Positions 1-9,386 of a stretch of DNA of 64,000 nucleotides are shown here, piece by piece (position 1 is the stretch's first letter; each line of letters begins with the position of its first letter). The notes below the pieces were generated by a model, which did not search any database, was not told the DNA's origin, and worked only from the letters and a program-made list of their open reading frames with translations. Origin of the DNA: Neoceratodus forsteri (lineage: Eukaryota > Chordata > Ceratodontiformes > Ceratodontidae); NCBI GenBank assembly GCA_016271365.2, contig CM057458.1, positions 197,628,501 through 197,692,500 on the forward strand, in the 5' to 3' direction. The translations under genes and the position numbers were made by a program.

Positions 1-609
1 ATCACCCCTCCTGACGAACAATCCTTGTGCAGACGTACCAACGGGCAACCTCGAGCGGCACCGATTCTTCTTCCCCCAATGAGGAAGAGCTCGAGGTTAA
101 GCGGAGCCAGATCCCCGGAACTGCTAGCTTTGTGCTTTGGAGGACTGTCCGTAGTCGGACCCCCCTGTTAATTAGGGACGGCGGACCGGACACAGCCCCT
201 CTGCCATAAAAACTTTCAAACGAAGTCCTCCTACCATCACCGCTACTGTCTAAGGACGACTCCATTGATGGCAGGAAAGAATTTCTTTTTCTTCTTCTTC
301 ATAATCTTCTTGTTCGTAAAATAACAAATTACTACTTAAAATATTAAATTAAACGTTAAAAGCTGCTGTCATATTGACAAAAACTTAGACTCTGGCAGAC
401 GAGTGACGTCGACATCCAAGCACACTCGACGGCGGGAGTAAAGGAACTGAGGCGGTTGGAGGATCGATGCCAAGATAGTCTACACAGGAGTGAGCTAGTC
501 TCATGGTGCTGTGCATGCGTGGTCCTGTCTTGGCACCGACCCTTCAGAAAATTTTAGGCTCCCGCTTGGTCCTAGCGCCTCCGGCTCTATCCCATTAGTG
601 CGAATGAGT
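1..609. other. Unassigned stretch, no gene supported
   Basis: I see no recognisable domain on either strand. There is a CTT-rich run near 283-300, then an AT-rich part near 310-370 and a more GC-rich part near 400-600. It lies downstream, in the sense of the minus strand, of the truncated DIRS-1 recombinase, so it may be DIRS terminal non-coding sequence. I found no terminal repeat to prove this. An 87-codon open stretch on the minus strand (2-265) is rich in Ser/Gly/Arg and matches nothing I know. Confidence 0.3.
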
Positions 610-618
610 GATGGAGAC

Positions 619-1083
619 TTAGTCCAGGAAGATCATAAGATCTGAGTATTCTATGTACAGTACATCTAAAATACGGAGCAATGTTTCCCCTCGATTCACA
701 TGTTCCAGAAAGTAAACAGGCAGGTGGATAACTTGATTCAGGGTAAACTTAGACACCACCTTCGGTAGAAGCTTATATTTGGTACACACAGACTTTGCGA
801 AAAACAAATAAGGAGACACACATCAGAGCCTGAAGCTCGGAAATCCTCCAAGCAGAAGTAATAACAATTAAAAATACCACTTTCCACAACAGAAAGTGTA
901 GCTCACAACTCGTGGCTGGCTCAAAAGGAGCCAAATCAAGTTTTTCTGACACAAAATTTAAGTCCCAAGGCAGGACCAGATTGTGGGGATGGGAGGCTTC
1001 AGATGAAGAATGTCGCTCAAAAATGTATGGGACATCTCCAGTTGTGCCACTGCGGGCCATCAACAGGCACATGGAAGGCTGAT
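619..1083 (-). pseudogene. DIRS-1 tyrosine recombinase, middle part
   Basis: Tyrosine recombinases of DIRS elements integrate the circular DNA intermediate in the nucleus. This fragment contains the region around the first catalytic arginine (residues 'SAWRISELQAL') and the following 'LLPKVVSKFTLNQVIHLPV' segment, both shared with the better preserved copies at 1630-2435 and 34452-35470. It is split by a frameshift near 800. It stops before the His-x-x-Arg box and the catalytic tyrosine, so the C-terminal third is missing. The upstream part of the gene lies beyond the DIRS-2 and SINE-1 insertions at 3732-4250. Confidence 0.75.
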
Positions 1084-1084
1084 A

Positions 1085-1260
1085 TGAAAAAATTACTCAC
1101 CTGTAGTAATCTGCACTGCCCTGGAACCAAATGGAATGCTATGCTAATGATGGAATCTTTAGCTCGTGCATCCAGTTCAAAAATTGCCCAGTGTAACTGC
1201 CTACAATCTAACCTTAGATTTCTTAGAAGCCTGCAAAGAGGCCATAGTAATGTATAATTA
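1085..1260 (+). repeat. DIRS-2 right inverted terminal repeat
   Basis: Begins ATTACTCACCTGTAGTAATC. The part from about 1110 to 1235 is matched in inverse orientation by 3085-3235, including the shared stretches AATGATGGAATCTTTAGCTC and TTGCCCAGTGTAA (with a few mismatches). The outer 20 bases are also found inverted in the internal complementary region near 1527-1545. Confidence 0.75.
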
Positions 1261-1493
1261 GAATAGAAATAGAAAAAAGGGGCCCCAACTGGGGCAACTA
1301 GTAAACATTAAATCATAGGAAAAAAGAGAGAAACATTTTTCTTAATGTCAGATTCACCCAAGGAAAAAAACCTACAAACTGTAAAACACTACTAAGAAGT
1401 GGCAGCAGATGGCATACCACTCCAAGTATACATACAATCAGCACTGGATAGGACTTTTTACTGATTCTGCCAGGGGAGGCAGGTTGGGAATTA

Positions 1494-1590
1494 ATAATAT
1501 TAGTGGATCCTGTTGGAAGAAACAAGATTACTACAGGTGAGTAATATTTTCTTGTAACCCCAGCAATCCACTAATATTATTACTTCTTGC
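1494..1590. repeat. DIRS-2 internal complementary region (hairpin)
   Basis: A long dyad: TAATAATATTAGTGGATCC at the left is matched inverted by GGATTGCTGGGGTTAC's complement and ATCCACTAATATTATTA at the right (about 1569-1586). The left half contains the inverse of the right terminal repeat end (AGATTACTACAGGTGAGTAA). The right half equals the outer left terminal repeat as read from 3275 on the minus strand. In DIRS elements this region is thought to template completion of both ends during circle formation. Confidence 0.75.
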
Positions 1591-1629
1591 AGACTATGCA
1601 GCAGTACCTCAAAAAGGTGAGCAAAGAAT

Positions 1630-2435
1630 TTACTTAGGAAAAAGACTCTCCAGGACTGCTGTGCCAAACCTGGCATCACTCCTGGACTGCGTGTCCAGGC
1701 TATAATGTTTAGCGAAGGTGTAGACTGACCTCCAGGTAGCTGCTTTACAGATTTCCGTCAAAGGCACCTCTTGGGTAGCTGCAATAGTGGCAGCTGTGCC
1801 CCTTGTAGAATGAGCCCTAAGCCCAACAGGGGGCACCTTACCTGCTTTTCAGTAGCAAAACTGGATACACTGAACTATCCATCGAGAGATGGTTCTTTTT
1901 GAGGCAGGTGTCCCCTTACCTACCTCTCCATAGGTGAGGAACAGCTGTTGTCTGTCCTACCTATGGTCTTTGGTATGAGTCATGTAGTAGCTTAAAGCCC
2001 TTTTTGCATCAAGGCTGTGAAGTCTATGCTCTCCTGAGCTAGTGTACTCAGTGAAGAAAACTGGCAAGGTAATAGACTGGTTCAGATGGAAGTCTGAGAC
2101 CACCTTGGGGAGGAACTTCCTATTAGTTCTCAACACTACTCCCTGTGAAAGAAAACATATTCTCTTTCCACACAGAGGGCCTGGAGCTCACTTATCCTCC
2201 TGGCAGAAGCGATTGCCACTAAGAAGACTACCTTCCAAGTAAGAAACTTGAGATCTGCAGAGGCCATGGGCTCCAAGGGAGGAAGCATAAGCTGAGCAAT
2301 GCAAACGTTCAAATACCAAGCTGGTACTGGTTCCCTGTGAGGGGGAAACAGGTGAGACAGTCCCTTAAAAAACATCCTAAAGATAGGATTTGATGCTAAG
2401 GAGGAGTCTCTTCCAGCTGAAATGTATGCTGACAC
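1630..2435 (-). pseudogene. DIRS-2 tyrosine recombinase (C-terminal half)
   Basis: Visible from 'MSAYISAGRDSS' through the first catalytic arginine box 'ARRISELQAL', then, after frame changes near 1840-2140, the His-x-x-Arg box in 'RAHSTRGTAA', and the presumed catalytic tyrosine in 'FAKHYSLD'. It ends with 'VLESLFPK' and a stop near 1630, the same ending as the DIRS-5 recombinase. All key catalytic residues are still recognisable, but the reading frame is broken in at least one place and the N-terminal third is missing. Confidence 0.75.
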
Positions 2436-2697
2436 TTTTTAGGTATATCTGACATTTTAAAGAAAACAGGAACCGGGAACCGACAAAAATAAAGTCAAGT
2501 TAAATACTTGCGGTAGGTTCAGCAACCGAGAAAAATCCAAATCTATTGGTTCCAGTCGGATCTGGAACTGAGAAACAGCTCAGGGAGCTGAGAAAAATTG
2601 GTTCAAAAACAATAAATTTTACAGAAAAACAGGAAAATATAATCAGAACCCTTTAAAAAAAGGTTCCGATTCAGGAGAGAAAAGTATCGGTTGCCTC

Positions 2698-2915
2698 TTT
2701 TTTTTTTTTTTTGTTATTTAACCAGGAGTAGCACACTAAGCTGAAAGCTTTTTTACAGGTGCATCCTGGGAGCACAGGGAAGTTAAGTAACTTGCTCAGG
2801 GTCACACAGTATGTAAGTGGAAGCTGTGGGATTCAAACCCAGGTCTGGTCTGCTGGATGTCACCAGATTTGCAGCTCAGAGCCTTAAACCACTGCACTAT
2901 ACTGTCTCCCTTGGT
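2698..2915 (-). repeat. MIR/CORE-type SINE
   Basis: On the minus strand it reads as a tRNA-like head (a 'GTGCAGTGGTTTAAGGC' A-box-like stretch and 'GGGTTTGAATCCCAC' B box), then the conserved CORE-like segment 'TGTGTGACCCTGAGCAAGTT' followed by ACTTAACTTCCCTGTGC. This resembles mammalian MIR and other CORE-SINEs. The end runs into a poly-T/A stretch at 2698-2713. It lies in the non-coding upstream part of DIRS-2. The rest of 2436-3084 is A-rich with 'GGTTCCGATT'-type repeats and no domain. Confidence 0.72.
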
Positions 2916-3084
2916 TCACAGGAACCGTGAGGAACCGTAAAAATAACACTAAATTTAAACTAAGAGGTAAAAAGCTAAAATACAATTACACTAGGCAGTA
3001 AATGAAAATATTAAACAGAAATACTTAAGTTGTTTTGTTCAATGCATTTCACGAATTGCTCTTGATAGAGAGAAGATCTCCAGG

Positions 3085-3275
3085 GTGTCTAAACTTTGCA
3101 GCGGAGAGAAGAAATCTGAGGTTAGAATATAGGCAATTACACTGGGCAGTTTTTGAACTAGATGCATGAGCTAAAGATTCCATCATTAGCATAGGATTCC
3201 ATTTGGCTCCGGGGTAGTGCTTGCTCAAAGGAGCGCTGCAAGAAGTAATAATATTAGTGGATCCTTGGGGTTAGA
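3085..3275 (-). repeat. DIRS-2 left inverted terminal repeat
   Basis: Inverse copy of 1110-1235 as described for the right repeat. The outermost part (3230-3275) matches the right half of the internal complementary region at about 1553-1590 instead, which is how the left and right ends of DIRS elements differ. Confidence 0.72.
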
Positions 3276-3303
3276 AAGCAGCCACGTGAACTTTAATGGA
3301 GTA

Positions 3304-3731
3304 TTTTTTTTTTTTTTTTTTGACCGGGTAAGTGCACTAGACAAATCCTGCCTATTTTCAGGCATGACCCGGGGGAGGGGGTTACAGATGAATGTCAACT
3401 GACCTTGAACTAGGTTAAGCTATTGGTGGTATATTTTTAGAGAAAGAGGGAAATTTGGCCAGGACACCGGGGAAATTCCCCTGCTCTTTTTGATAAGTGC
3501 CACTGGATCTTTAACATTTACCTGAACTACCTCCAATCCAGGCAGATGGGACCTCGGTTTAACATCTCATCCAAAAGACAGCACCTCAGAAGTGCAACAC
3601 CCCTCTCATGCTGCACTACAGTGTCAGTACTGGGATATTAACCCAAGTGCCAGATGTGGGAACTGAACCCACAGCCCTCTGATCTCCCAGTCTCAGAGGC
3701 GAGTGTGCTACCTATTGAGCCACTGACACTG
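3304..3731 (-). repeat. SINE-1: tRNA-derived SINE, complete copy
   Basis: On the minus strand it starts CAGTGTCAGTGGCTCAATAG with a tRNA-like head (B box in 'TGGGTTCAGTTCCCAC'), then a central domain with 'GATGAGATGTTAAACCGAGG' and 'TTAAAGATCCAGTGGCACTT', then the 'GGTGTCCTGGCC' block, and ends 'GTGCACTTACCCGGTCA' followed by a poly-A (poly-T here, 3304-3321). About 430 bp. The same family occurs at 45745-45996 plus 60979-61011, and at 61012-61566. The central block resembles that of widespread vertebrate SINEs of the V-SINE kind; the exact family name is uncertain. It contains an empty version (3476-3487) of the site used by the Tx1 LINEs. Confidence 0.8.
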
Positions 3732-4250
3732 ACAATTGCAGGCCTGAATTTGAGAGGGACAGCAAATATCCAGAATTTGATTCACTGGACAGGTGAATGG
3801 ATCCAGATGATGGGAAGCAACTTGTAGAGCAAAGTGCTTGTACTTCAGGGAACATATGGTCCCAGTGGAGGGCTTCCTAGCAGCTACCACAACATCAACC
3901 ACCTTCTGGGACACTCCAAATTGAGCCATGGCCATGTCCTCAGGAGCCAGGCATGAAGGTGTAGGGATTCGAGGTCCAGATGGACTAATGTGCCCTGCTC
4001 CTGTGAAAGCAAGCCTCTGCACAGAGGAAGGGGTACTGGAGGTTCTGCTGCCAACTGCTGCAGTAAAGGGAACCAGATCTGGTGAACCCAGATGGAAACA
4101 ATGGGGATCATAGTCGCTCCTTCCATCTGAAGCTTGATCTGCACCCTCTGAAGTAGGGGGAAGGGAGGGATGGCATAAAGGAACCTCCCTTTCCAAGAGA
4201 GGGACAACGTGTCTTGACAGAAAGCTCCAGGCCCTGGAGCGAGCAAGCAG
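3732..4250 (-). pseudogene. DIRS-1 RNase H to recombinase linker and recombinase N-terminus
   Basis: The minus-strand reading 'WKGRFLYAIPPFPLLQRV' and 'MIPIVSIWVHQIWFPLLQQL' is the proline/tryptophan-rich linker usually found after RNase H in DIRS elements ('...WPRQ.WFP.L' pattern). 'RRWLMLW' and, in another frame, 'LAARKPSTGTICSLKYKHFA' follow and begin the recombinase N-terminal domain. At least two frameshifts are present. The coding region is then cut by SINE-1. Assignment is by order and family resemblance. Confidence 0.65.
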
Positions 4251-4259
4251 AAAAGTAGT

Positions 4260-4575
4260 AGTTTTGCATTGAGTGAGACCTACTGTTGCTTTTATGATAT
4301 ACTACATGACATACTAATAAAAACACTGAATTTAAGAATAACAACTCGACAACAAGAGGTCATCCATTACAGATAAGGGTTACTAAGTTTAAAATCAACA
4401 AAAAGGAAGCACTTTTTTCACACACAGGGTGGTTAACCTCTGGAATAAACTGCCTACTGGGATAGTTGTAAGCAAGATGAAGGATACTGAAAAAAAAAAA
4501 GGCTGGATAGGTACATTGAAAATGGTGATGAAATGAGATATTACTTAGAAAATTGAGGAGCTACTTATGGGCACA
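4260..4575 (+). repeat. Fragment of a CR1/L2-type LINE 3' end
   Basis: The plus strand codes, with one frameshift, 'TTRGHPLQIRVTKFKINKK', then 'FTHRVVNLWNKLPTGIV'. This is the same C-terminal signature as in the CR1 copies ('RTRGHNLK...[18 protein letters not shown]'), but too different to be the same subfamily. It lies between the RNase H and the recombinase linker of DIRS-1. No clear poly-A or target duplication is visible, so the boundaries are approximate. Confidence 0.6.
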
Positions 4576-5160
4576 CTGCCCTTTCTGCTCCTAAAAGCAT
4601 TAGTGGGGATGCAAAAAGGTCCAACTATGGACAACTCATCGAACAGGTCTTCTACAACTGACGTCGGCAGTTCCCACTGGTGCACCATGGACTGTGACCT
4701 GCTTATCCTGTCTGCCAAGACATTCTGGCACCTGGAACATGGACTGCCAACAGTTCTAGACTGCAGTCTAGAGCCCAGTACCAGATCCCCATTGCTTCTC
4801 AGTACAGGGGGTGTGAATGGGCCCCCCCTTGCTTGTGTGATGTACTGCACTACACTGATGTTGTCCATCTGCACCAGCAATGGCCCTCATCTCTAGGATG
4901 TTTATAAGGAGGGAACTATCCACTGCAGTCCAGCTTCCCTGGGTCTGTTAAGGGCCCAGCTGTGCACCTCCACCCATCCTTGAAGCATCCATGGTGAGGA
5001 TCTGATGAGGGGAGGAAATCTGGAAAGGAATCCCTTTGAGTAAATTACTGGGTTCCATCCACCACTAAAGCACTTTCCTTACTGGTGAAGCTACTAGAAC
5101 CTTCTGTTCTAGATAGTCAGTGCATTTGATCCCATTAGACCCTTAAAGTTCATTGAGGGA
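4576..5160 (-). pseudogene. DIRS-1 RNase H domain
   Basis: The minus strand reads 'VQMDNISVVQYITQARGG', matching the 'VQMDNTTTMYYLNKQG' segment of RNase H in DIRS-5 (35971-36348), including the catalytic Asp. It goes on to 'NVLADRISRSQ' and 'VVEDLFDELSIVGPFC', the expected downstream region. The preceding part up to 5160 (CR1-1 boundary) is frame-broken. It is interrupted on its upstream side by CR1-1. Confidence 0.7.
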
Positions 5161-5797
5161 TCCGTATGCATAGGGAGAGGCATCACCAGTAGAAAACAGG
5201 AAATTATCCCTCTGTACAGACAGTTGGTGAGACCCCATCTGGAGTACTGCGTGCAGTTCTGAAGACCCAATCTCCGCAAAGACATAGACAGGATGGAAGC
5301 TGTCCAGAGGAGGGCAACTAAAATGGTGCAGGGTCTGCATCAGAAGACATATGAAGAGAGACTTAAGGAGCTAAATATGTATAGCCTCGAGGAAAGGAGG
5401 GAGAGGGGGGACATGATAGAAACTTTCAAGTACCTCAAGGGAATCAACAAAGTCCAAGAGGGTAGCATCTTTCAAAAAAAGAGGTGTGCAAGAACAAGGG
5501 GGCACAATTTGAAGATAGAAGGGGGGCGGCTCAGAGGTAATTTAAGGAAGTATTTTTTCACAGAGAGGGTTGTGGATGTATGGAACGGCCTTCCGGAGGA
5601 GGTTGTGGAGTCAAAAACAGTGGTGGAATTCAAGCATGCATGGGACAGTCATAAGGCAATTCTAGGGGGTGGGGGTAGGAAGAAGTAGGCTGCTGGTTAA
5701 CTAGGATCTGCAGCTTATCCATTAAGTAGGGAAATGGGCAGACTGGGTGGGCCAAGCGGTCCTTATCTGCCATCAAAATCTATGTTTCTATGTATGT
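5161..5797 (+). mobile_element. CR1-1: 5'-truncated CR1 LINE 3' end
   Basis: Only the last part of ORF2 and the 3' UTR are present. From 5167 the plus strand codes '[15 protein letters not shown]'-like sequence (frame-broken), and from 5293 an open reading to the stop at 5686: 'VQRRATKMVQGLHQKTYEER' ... '[20 protein letters not shown]'. The 3' UTR contains 'GGTGGGCCAAGCGGTCCTTA' and ends in the octamer-like CR1 tail 'TCTATGTTTCTATGTATG'. It is inserted in DIRS-1 between the reverse transcriptase and RNase H regions. Confidence 0.85.
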
Positions 5798-6720
5798 GCA
5801 GCCTTGCCAGAGGAACCATGAAAATGGCTACAGTTAAGGCCCAGCAGCCACAGAAATGTCCTGGATGTGATATACAGTGGCTGTAAAGGAGCTGGGCCTG
5901 TTCCATGTGGCATTTCATCCTGTCTTGGGGCAGGAAGGTCACACCCTGGGCCGTGTTCAGTATGGCCCCTATATACTGGAGACACTGACAGGAGGTCAAG
6001 ATTGACTTGGGCATCTTGACCATAATCCCCAGGGAGTGGAGCAGCTGTCTGGTACGCACAAGGGTGCGGATGAGTTGCTCCTCGGATTGAGCCTTGACCA
6101 ACCAATCATCCAGGTAAGGGAAGATGTACAGTCCCTCCCTCCTGAGGGCTGCTGCCACCACCGTCAAGCATTTGGTAAAGATCTGTAGCGCAGATGACAA
6201 CCCAAAGGGCAAGGCCCTGAACTGGTAGTGCTCCCCTGGAACAGGAATATGAGGTATTACCTGTGGGGAACGTGAATCTTTATGTGCAGATATGCATTCT
6301 GCATGTCCGGGGAGCATATCCAGTCTCCCTTGTGCTGTAGAGACAGCAGGCCTTGTAGAGTTACCATCCTGAACTTCTTGTGTTGGATACAGAAATTCAG
6401 GTTGCTTAGGTCCAGGATGAGCGGCAAATCCCCTGTGGATCTGGGAACTAGAAAGAAGTGGGACTAGAATCCTCTGTTCTTCTGGAACTGGTTCGATGGC
6501 CCTTTTCTGCAGCAGCATGCGAATTTCCTCCAGCAATACTGGAAGTGAGCTGGAGGGTAGCTTGAATGAACTGGAGAAAGATCTGGAGGCCACTCCAGAA
6601 GTTCTAGCATGTGGCCCTGCTCTACAAGCTGCAGGACCCAAGCATCTGTTGTGATCTCCCTCCGAATGCCACCCCTTACCACCACCTCCTGCAGTGCTAG
6701 AGGTTGGGGGGCTGGCAAGG
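5798..6720 (-). pseudogene. DIRS-1 reverse transcriptase
   Basis: The main open stretch (5763-6641) contains 'LLEEIRMLLQKRAIEPVP', 'QFRALPFGLSSALQIFTK' and the catalytic box 'FPYLDDWLVK' (Tyr-Leu-Asp-Asp), all typical of DIRS reverse transcriptases. 'GHAECISAHKDS' (for the usual 'L.DAYFHIPI') shows damage. Around 6464-6718 another frame carries 'TDAWVLQLVEQGHMLEL', the usual segment just upstream of the polymerase domain. The last 12 or so residues at 5763-5797 are read from CR1-1 and are not part of the gene. Confidence 0.82.
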
Positions 6721-7490
6721 AGTCATGCTATAGCCAGTGGCTGGGGCCACATAACACTTTAGGCCTCTCAGAGGTGGCGGTAGGGTGGGGTGAAAGGCTG
6801 TGGCTGCTCGGTGCTTGCCTGGATGTTGGGTACCTGGCTTGGGCTTACGGGAGGCCTGACAAAAAGGCACCTTCTGACAACCTCTTGGGTGTGTATGGTA
6901 AAGGGAATGAACTGACTACAGGGTTCTCCCAGAGGTCTGCAAGTCAGAAAGGATGTCCTGTACATCCACCCCAAAGAGCCTGTAGCCTCAGAAGGGAGCG
7001 CTCATGATGGGCTGTTGCATGTCAGTGGCAAAACCAGACACCCCGAGTCAAGAATGTCATCTGAGGCAGATGCCCACTGTAGCTGCCCTCACAGAAGCAT
7101 CTGCAATATCAAAGGCAGCCCTCAAGAGGTGTTTGCTCTCATCTGCCCTGGACTGGAGGGTTTTAAGCAGCTCCTGTCTCTGGTGACCCTCTGGAAGGGA
7201 CTGAGCCACAGTTTTGCCCTTCCTCCAGAGAGTGTTTTGAAACATGATCATATAGGCAGTGTAATTAATACCTGCCCATAAGATCCAGTTTTCTGGACTC
7301 CTTATCTTGGGGGAGGGGGGATCTGAGGTTTCTTTGACCTATCATGGGCAGCATTTATCACCAATGAATCTGCCCTGGGTTGCTCAGTGAAAAAAGGCTT
7401 CCCTGAGGGAGCTGGTACAATCTGTCTGCCTTAGCTGTACCAAGGTGGGCTCAGGGAGATAGAGGGTGGTGGAAAAGAGATGCATCCCTC
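6721..7490 (-). pseudogene. DIRS-1 gag-like ORF, C-terminal part
   Basis: 'LWRKGKTVAQSLPEGHQRQE' and 'SKHLLRAAFDIADASVRAAT' (7057-7251) resemble the conserved end of DIRS gag, where an alanine-rich helix with 'A.D.ADAA.R' precedes a region leading to the reverse transcriptase; compare DIRS-6 'ARTAICVADGMADLSRL' near 63070-63130. Further on (6768-6974) it is Pro/Gln rich. Several stops interrupt it. The upstream end is cut off by CR1-2 near 7490. Confidence 0.6.
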
Positions 7491-7526
7491 CAGCTGTACC
7501 TCTCCATAATTCTCTACGCTGTTCTG

Positions 7527-8138
7527 GTGGATAATGGTTCCTCTATGGAGGCACCTGCAGTGGAGACGAAGGAGGATGCTGGGAACCTCCACAAAGGAGA
7601 CCCACAGGAGAGTGGCACGGGACCCCACAGGGGAGTGAAACAACTCCTGGTGGGGGACTCAGTCATTAGTGGGGTAGAAGTGGGAGAGGAAGGGGAAAGG
7701 GAGGTAAGGTGCCTGCCTGGCGTCATGGCTTGGAGGGACAGGAAGCGAATCCTCAGGCTCGTGGGAGCAGCAGCACGAAGGAGAGAGCTGGATGTCATTG
7801 TCCACCTAGGAACAAATGACCTGGCTGTGAATGGGATCAGAGCAGTGCAAGAGGAGTTTGTAGAGTTGGGGAGGGGCCTTAGACAAGTAGCTGATACGGT
7901 AACCTTCTCGGAGGTGCTGCCTGTCTATGGCAAGGGTAATGCTAGGGTACTCCACAACATGTACTTCAATGAATGGTTGAAAAACTGGTGTGGAGCTCAG
8001 GGTTTTGGCTTCATTGGGGACTGGGGAGCCACCTGGAGGAAAGCAGGCCTATACTGGCATGATGGTCTGCATCTGTCCAGGGGGACCAGGATCCTAGGTG
8101 ATAGATTTAAATGCTTCATTGGCAAGCATTTAAACTAG
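7527..8138 (+). pseudogene. CR1-2 ORF1 with SGNH/GDSL esterase domain
   Basis: One open stretch of about 200 codons. It shows the block-I serine motif 'LLVGDSVISGVE', the block with 'VIVHLGTNDLAV' (Gly-x-Asn-Asp) and the C-terminal 'YWHDGLHLSRGT' Asp-x-x-His block, the set that defines SGNH hydrolases. CR1 elements are known to encode such an esterase in ORF1; its role in retrotransposition is unclear. The N-terminal zinc finger and coiled-coil part seen in CR1-4 is missing here. The intact catalytic residues suggest a relatively young copy. Confidence 0.85.
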
Positions 8139-8289
8139 CCAAGGGGGGAGGCACTGAAAAGGAGCAGGGAAATCCCAGCCTCCCCCCACAAAACACAGTA
8201 ATTAGTGAGGTAAACACCAAAGTAGAGAAGTCATTAGGGAGCAGGACAGAGGTAAATGCAAAAAGCGGCAAACGCAGTAAGGACAGGGA

Positions 8290-9326
8290 TGGGGCTAAAA
8301 GGGGTAAGACCATCAAAAAATGGAGGGTGATGAGTACTAGTGCCCATAGTCTGTGTAACAAGCTCCCTGAACTAGTGGCCTTGATGGAAGAGGGAATGCC
8401 ATGGTACACAGAGAACCATGACTGGGATGTCAACATACCAGGACACACAATCTACAGGAAGAACAGGGTGGGTAAAAGAGGAGGAGGAGTAGCTCTCTAT
8501 GTAAGGGAAGATATCAAAGCAACAGAACTAAAGAGTAAACAGAGCAAATGAGGCACTCTGGGTCACCCTGGAGATAGGAAATGGCACCACAATCTGCATG
8601 GGGGTTATATACAGACCCCCATCTCAGGGGAAGGGAATGGACAAGGAAATGATAGAAAGCATCCTTAGAATGGCAGAAAAAGGAGTGATATTGTTGATGG
8701 GGGACCTGAATATGTCAGTTGTTAACTGGAGCACCTTTGCTGCAGGCACATCCAAGAGCAGGGTCATTCTTGATGCCCTACAAAGGGCATGCCTCAGACA
8801 GCTAGTATTGGAACCCATTCAGGAGGGAATAATCTTAGATTCTGTACTCTCAAACGTGGATGGTGAAAGAATCTTGGATTTAGAAGTAGGAAGCCATCTG
8901 GGAACAAGCGACCACCAAACAGTGTGGTTCACAATAAAAATAGCCGTAGAGTCAAGCCATACAAAAGGAAGAGTATTGGACTTTAGGAGGGCTGTCTTTG
9001 GGAAAATGAGAGAGTGCCTCAGAAAAGCACTAGCAAACAGACAAGAAGGACAGGTGGAGGAACAATGGGGAGTAATCAAAACAGCCATTGCAGAGGAAAC
9101 AAGCCTTTGTGTGAAGCAAATCAACAAAACACATCGAAGGAAAAAAATGCTATGGATCTCAAAAGAGGTGTCAGGGAAGGTTAAGGAGAAAAGGATAGCA
9201 TTCAGGAAATACAAGGAAACACAGAAGGAGCAGGACAGAGGACTTTACCAGTTAAAGCAGAAAGAGGCAGGGAAGCCAGTCAAAATAGCAAAGGCCCAAA
9301 CTGAGGAAAGGATAGCCAACTCTTAA
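8290..9326 (+). pseudogene. CR1-2 ORF2: endonuclease and linker
   Basis: The apurinic-type endonuclease starts near 8320 ('KKWRVMSTSAHSLCNKLPEL'). A deletion near 8390 removes the 'TETW' box that CR1-4 retains. 'GGGVALYVREDIKA' follows and a stop falls near 8550. From 8598 a new frame runs 'MGVIYRPPSQGKGMD', 'LMGDLNMSVVNW' (catalytic Asp/Asn) and 'VGSHLGTSDHQTVWF' (Ser-Asp-His). The linker 'KYKETQKEQDRGLYQLKQKE' ends at a stop near 9326. The ORF2 protein would nick the target and reverse-transcribe the RNA. Confidence 0.82.
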
Positions 9327-9386
9327 GAAGGGGGATAAGACCTTTTATAGGTACATTAGGGAGCAAAGAAAGACCAAGGGAGGGAT

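Larger units (their letters stand above)
1085..3275 (-). mobile_element. DIRS-2: short internally deleted DIRS element nested in DIRS-1
   Basis: The ends are inverted terminal repeats: sequence read on the plus strand from 1085 to about 1260 reappears on the minus strand between about 3235 and 3085. A third terminal region, an internal complementary region at 1494-1590, joins copies of both ends, which is the hallmark of DIRS elements. Between the ends only the recombinase C-terminal half is recognisable (1630-2435). Gag, reverse transcriptase and RNase H are absent. At 2.2 kb it is well below the usual 5-6 kb. A MIR-like SINE sits at 2698-2915. No target duplication is seen, as expected for this class. 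Confidence 0.78.
610..7490 (-). mobile_element. DIRS-1: broken DIRS-type retrotransposon with nested insertions
   Basis: Read on the minus strand, the parts come in the order known for DIRS elements: gag (7490-6721), reverse transcriptase (6720-5798), RNase H (5160-4576), then tyrosine recombinase (4250-3732 and 1083-619). It is interrupted by CR1-1 (5161-5797), a LINE fragment (about 4260-4575), SINE-1 (3304-3731) and DIRS-2 (1085-3275). Recombinase coding resumes across DIRS-2: the reading 'KVHVAA' near 3280-3303 is continued by 'ISAFHVPVDG' just below 1084, which shows DIRS-2 landed inside this gene. The 5' end is cut off by CR1-2 near 7490 and the 3' end is lost near 610. Many frameshifts make it non-functional. 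Confidence 0.8.

Noticed and set aside
2700..2930. A functional tRNA gene, from the A and B box-like sequences
   Set aside because: No cloverleaf can be drawn and the following CORE-like segment identifies a MIR-type SINE. The same holds for the tRNA-like heads of SINE-1, -2 and -3.
4567..4896. 109-codon open stretch on the plus strand
   Set aside because: It is the opposite strand of the DIRS-1 RNase H region and has no domain.
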